DNA of 64,000 nucleotides, from assembly GCA_917880885.1 (NCBI GenBank), contig OU862906.1, forward strand, positions 60,740,665 through 60,804,664, given 5' to 3'. The position numbers were made by a program, and so were the translations under genes. Numbering within the stretch: position 1 is the first letter of the stretch; each line of letters starts with the position of its first letter. Below, piece after piece: positions 61,874-64,000 of the stretch. Origin of the DNA: Limnephilus marmoratus. Lineage: Eukaryota; Arthropoda; Insecta; Trichoptera; Limnephilidae. The notes under the pieces were generated by a model. It did no database searches and was not told the origin of the DNA. It saw only the letters and a list, made by a program, of their open reading frames with translations.

Positions 61874-61918
61874 TAATATAAGCATAACACAAGATCAAGT
61901 ATGGAAATAATAATTAAC

Positions 61919-62121
61919 CTGTAATGGCAGTATTTTTCTGAGCACTCTAAGATCGGTCGGTCCCCTCCATAGATGGCGCCCACGAAGCCTTCGAGTCCGT
62001 AGCGGAGATAAGAGACGTAGGATCCCCAATAGAGATAGCTCGGCAAGTCACGGAGGGAGACTCCGAAGCCAGCAAACATCATCATTGGTACTGAAAGGGT
62101 TGGCCCTAAGAAGGTACCGGT
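61919..62121 (-). CDS. ABCG transporter, penultimate coding exon
   Basis: Acceptor TTTTTCCAG (AG at 62123-62122), donor GTTAAT at 61918. The exon is 203 bp and encodes TGTFLGPTLSVPMMMFAGFG, VSLRDLPSYLYWGSYVSYLR, then YGLEGFVGAIYGGDRPILEC and SEKYCHY plus two bases of Arg. It is the ABC2 membrane domain around spans 5-6: the PT.S.P..MFAGF.V pore-side span, the re-entrant/ectodomain part, the YLYW.SYVSYLRYGLEG signature and the Cys-containing external loop (ECSEKYC). The phases join exactly to 60228. The gene continues beyond the window: the ATP-binding cassette and spans 1-4 lie upstream, to the right. Confidence 0.93.
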
Positions 62122-62400
62122 CTGGAAAAAATAAAACATAATTATGTAGTTGATTTTCTCATGAAATTTCCTATGTAAATCTTTCTGAAATTTCAATGAC
62201 TTTGGTATAATAGTTGTTCTACCCTGTTGGAAATCAAGTAAGTAGGAAATCAAATTGTTGGGGAAGTGGTCTTACTTCGATAAAATAATATAAAAGTGAA
62301 TCGATGATGCGGTCCCAACTTTAGGTTATTGTCTCTTGGAAATTCATCTAATCATCTAATGTGACGCATAAAGAGATGCATTCACATTGATCCTATACAG

Positions 62401-62661
62401 CAGTAGTTCCTGACCTTGTTTTTGACCAGGGACCACCATGATACTTATTTGTTCTCACTGGGACCACAAGGTACAAGAATGAGCTCATCTTGGACTTCTT
62501 CAGATACCTCTCCAACACTAATACCAAAAGGGTTATGAATCAGCTTTTTTCGATTCGGTTTTGTAAAATGAATGTAACGTAACGTGAAGTAAAAGGAATG
62601 AATGTTTCGCTGACCACAATTTAAATCTCGCGGACCACCGACCACTGGTTGGGAACCATTG
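62401..62661. mobile_element. hAT MITE, 261 bp
   Basis: Ends CAGTAGTTCCTGACC and, inverted, CAATGGTTCCCAACC. The 8-bp duplication has two differences: CTATACAG (62393-62400) against CTATGTAG (62662-62669). The ends resemble those of the Buster-type hAT at 49767 (GGTTCCCAAAC), so that family may have mobilised it. Confidence 0.75.
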
Positions 62662-62685
62662 CTATGTAGTGTAAAAGGTATATGG

Positions 62686-62965
62686 CAGTGTTTCTCAATA
62701 CTATTCGTGCTATGCCCCAATTCGACGCTTCAAAGATCTCCATAGCCCTCTCAGAGAAAAAAACAATTCAGAACCATTGGAAAAAGCGCCTAAGGTGAAG
62801 ATTTTTCTTGATTTATCTTAACAGACAAAAATTCTTTTAAAAAATATCAACAACATAACAAACGATTTTAAAAAAAAAAATCACAATTTGCACATGTCCC
62901 CACATAACATTCAAATTGTCCCCCCGCGGGGCAAGCGCCCCATGTCGAATGAATGAGAAACACTC
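62686..62965. mobile_element. hAT MITE, 280 bp
   Basis: Ends CAGTGTTTCTCA and, inverted, GAGTGTTTCTCA. The duplication is GTATATGG (62678-62685) against GTATAAGG (62966-62973), one difference. It lies only 16 bp from the previous hAT MITE. Confidence 0.8.
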
Positions 62966-63264
62966 GTATAAGGAAAGGTCTTTTGCAGTTTCAAACAAGT
63001 TTCACGCATAAACTTCTTGACACCGATGCAAAATTTTCGATACGCACCTGCTGATTCTACTTTCGTAATACATATTTTTCTTGTTTTTTTGCAAAAAAAT
63101 GTTTTTGAAAATTATACCGTCCTATCATGTAATGTGTTCATGAATATATTGAAAAAAAATAGTATATAATTTACCGTCAGTTTTCAGAGAAATGATTTTT
63201 TAATAGAATCAAGCGAACGAGAGGTTAAAGACATTTTTTTTATCTTTTCGGAGGCCTTTTCAGT

Positions 63265-63835
63265 CTTTTTGTACCCGGGTTCATGGGGTGAGGTTTGTCC
63301 GGGTCTTGACGGGAGAAAGTGGTTGAGGGAGTCCTTTTGACTTTTCGTTGCCTCAGTTCTTATTTGTCCAACAGACCATTTTAGTTTTTGTTCAATCTCC
63401 GCTTTAAAATTAAAAATATAAAAAATTATAGTTAATTACTTAACTAAGAATTATTTAAACTAATGAGAGCTTTACCTATACGGAAATAGCTTTAACTTAA
63501 ACATCTATCATAATGTTTTATTGAAATAATGAAAGAAAACCTTCTCCTGCAAAATTTTCTGATGGTCTGTTGGACAAATACGAACTAAAGCAACGTTTTC
63601 TAGCTGTACTCTCTCAGAACATTGGCTTGCACCGCAGTGAGAGGGATGGATTCATATGTCCGTCACTCCTGGACACACTGACCCCCAGATTCCTATCTAG
63701 CCCTAATACCCTTTTCGTTCCCAGAACTTCCTCTCTTCTTTTCCTAAAAAGACCCTCCACACAGCATCCCCAAAGATGACATAGGCTCCAAGGGAAATTA
63801 TTATCCTCAGGGCCTCCTGTGTGGAGCTGATGTAT
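63265..63835 (+). mobile_element. hairpin-tail repeat, split by a MITE
   Basis: The body part is at 63265-63354 (CCCGGGTTCATGGGGTGAGG, GAGGGAGTCCTTTTGAC) and the tail part at 63587-63835. The tail reads CPSLLDTLTPRFLSS then FLKRPSTQHPQR-stop, followed by the hairpin (ACCCTCCACACAGCATCC, AAATTATTATCCTCAGGGCC, CTGTGTGGAGC) and a T/A-rich end. It shows best that the frame into PSTQHPQR is shared by the whole family. Confidence 0.7.
63355..63586. mobile_element. MITE inserted in the hairpin-tail repeat
   Basis: Inverted ends AGTTCTTATTTGTCCAACAG / ACCAT and, at the right, ATGGTCTGTTGGACAAATAC / GAACT: about 25 bp with one mismatch. The interior is AT-rich. It interrupts the repeat between CGTTGCC and AAAGCAACG. 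Confidence 0.65.
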
Positions 63836-63926
63836 TTTTTTTTTTAAATAATCAGAGACGGTTTACATATATATAGTTCCCGTGAGCACTTAGGCCATAG
63901 ACCCATTGTACTATCTCCTATTTTAC

Positions 63927-64000
63927 CTCATTCCTTTGACAGTAACCCAGTCCCTTTTATAAAGTTCACCAGGATTGTCTTTTGAAATGAAGCTATATCT
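63927..64000 (-). other. open minus-strand stretch running off the right edge, unidentified
   Basis: A frame reading RYSFISKDNPGELYKRDWVT then VKGM precedes a possible donor (AG|GTAAAA at 63926). Its phase does not match the ABCG exon at 62121 and the motif is not one I know. It may be an exon, repeat-derived, or chance. Confidence 0.2.

Larger units (their letters stand above)
60229..61918 (-). other. ABCG intron, 1690 bp, with two transposon insertions
   Basis: GT donor at 61918-61917 and AG acceptor at 60230-60229 (minus strand). It contains a TA-flanked MITE (60351-60677) and a complete short Helitron (61197-61873), i.e. about 60% of the intron. Confidence 0.85.

Noticed and set aside
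63927..64000. Upstream ABCG exon at the right edge
   Set aside because: The phase does not join to the exon starting at 62121 and the residues do not fit the ABC2 domain; kept only as an unidentified stretch.

Overview
This is a eukaryotic, almost certainly insect, genomic window. It has intron-split coding sequence, is AT-rich, and has almost no host genes. More than half of it is recognisable transposable-element (TE) sequence in many layers. I cannot fix the order from sequence alone. The abundance of CR1/RTE/R2-type LINEs, Helitrons ending CTAG|T, hAT elements and a mariner would suit a hemipteran or lepidopteran with a large genome. No CRISPR, operon, rRNA or bacterial feature is present.

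The only host gene I can support is at the right end on the minus strand: the last two coding exons of an ABCG-type half transporter (61919-62121 and 60087-60228). Their splice sites and phases fit, and the stop codon is at 60087-60089. The rest of the gene lies beyond the right edge. Its introns carry a TA-flanked MITE, a complete short Helitron, two hAT MITEs and LINE-tail sequence.

Region by region: 1-5.7 kb holds a Harbinger-type MITE end, a long inverted repeat, a GC-rich island, a hairpin LINE tail, a short perfect stem-loop and a piggyBac-type MITE. 7.1-8.1 kb is an open R2-type LINE 3' end. 8.4-13.3 kb is a pile of LINE relics, a C-rich tract and tRNA-derived SINEs. 16.2-20.2 kb is mostly unexplained. 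20.2-21.1 kb looks like an LTR plus leader in minus orientation. 21.1-22.4 kb is a fold-back element. 22.9-24.2 kb is a 5'-truncated CR1-like LINE, a close sister of the longer copy at 39.9-43.3 kb. 25.8-26.9 kb is a nested SINE/LINE-tail stack. 27.5-28.3 kb and 33.1-33.8 kb are two internally deleted hAT elements with perfect 8-bp target duplications. 31.5-32.5 kb is an RTE-like LINE, 34.05-34.96 kb a deleted mariner, and 36.4-37.3 kb a 924-bp near-perfect palindrome, followed by a fourfold RTE-tail tandem repeat. 44.6-49.3 kb is a decayed autonomous Helitron with a second Helitron inside it. 49.8-53.1 kb is a Buster/ZBED5-like hAT with an RTE-like LINE inserted inside an 11-bp duplication. 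53.2-55.3 kb is another LINE, ending in the same hairpin tail found elsewhere in the window.

The most interesting items are the 924-bp nested palindrome, the palindromic LINE 3' tail shared by at least eight copies, the two Helitrons nested one in the other, the poly(A)-tract frameshift in both CR1-like copies, and the fold-back and LTR-leader structures around 20-22.5 kb. Coordinates of degenerate repeats are approximate. Elements with target-site duplications (TSDs) are placed to the base.
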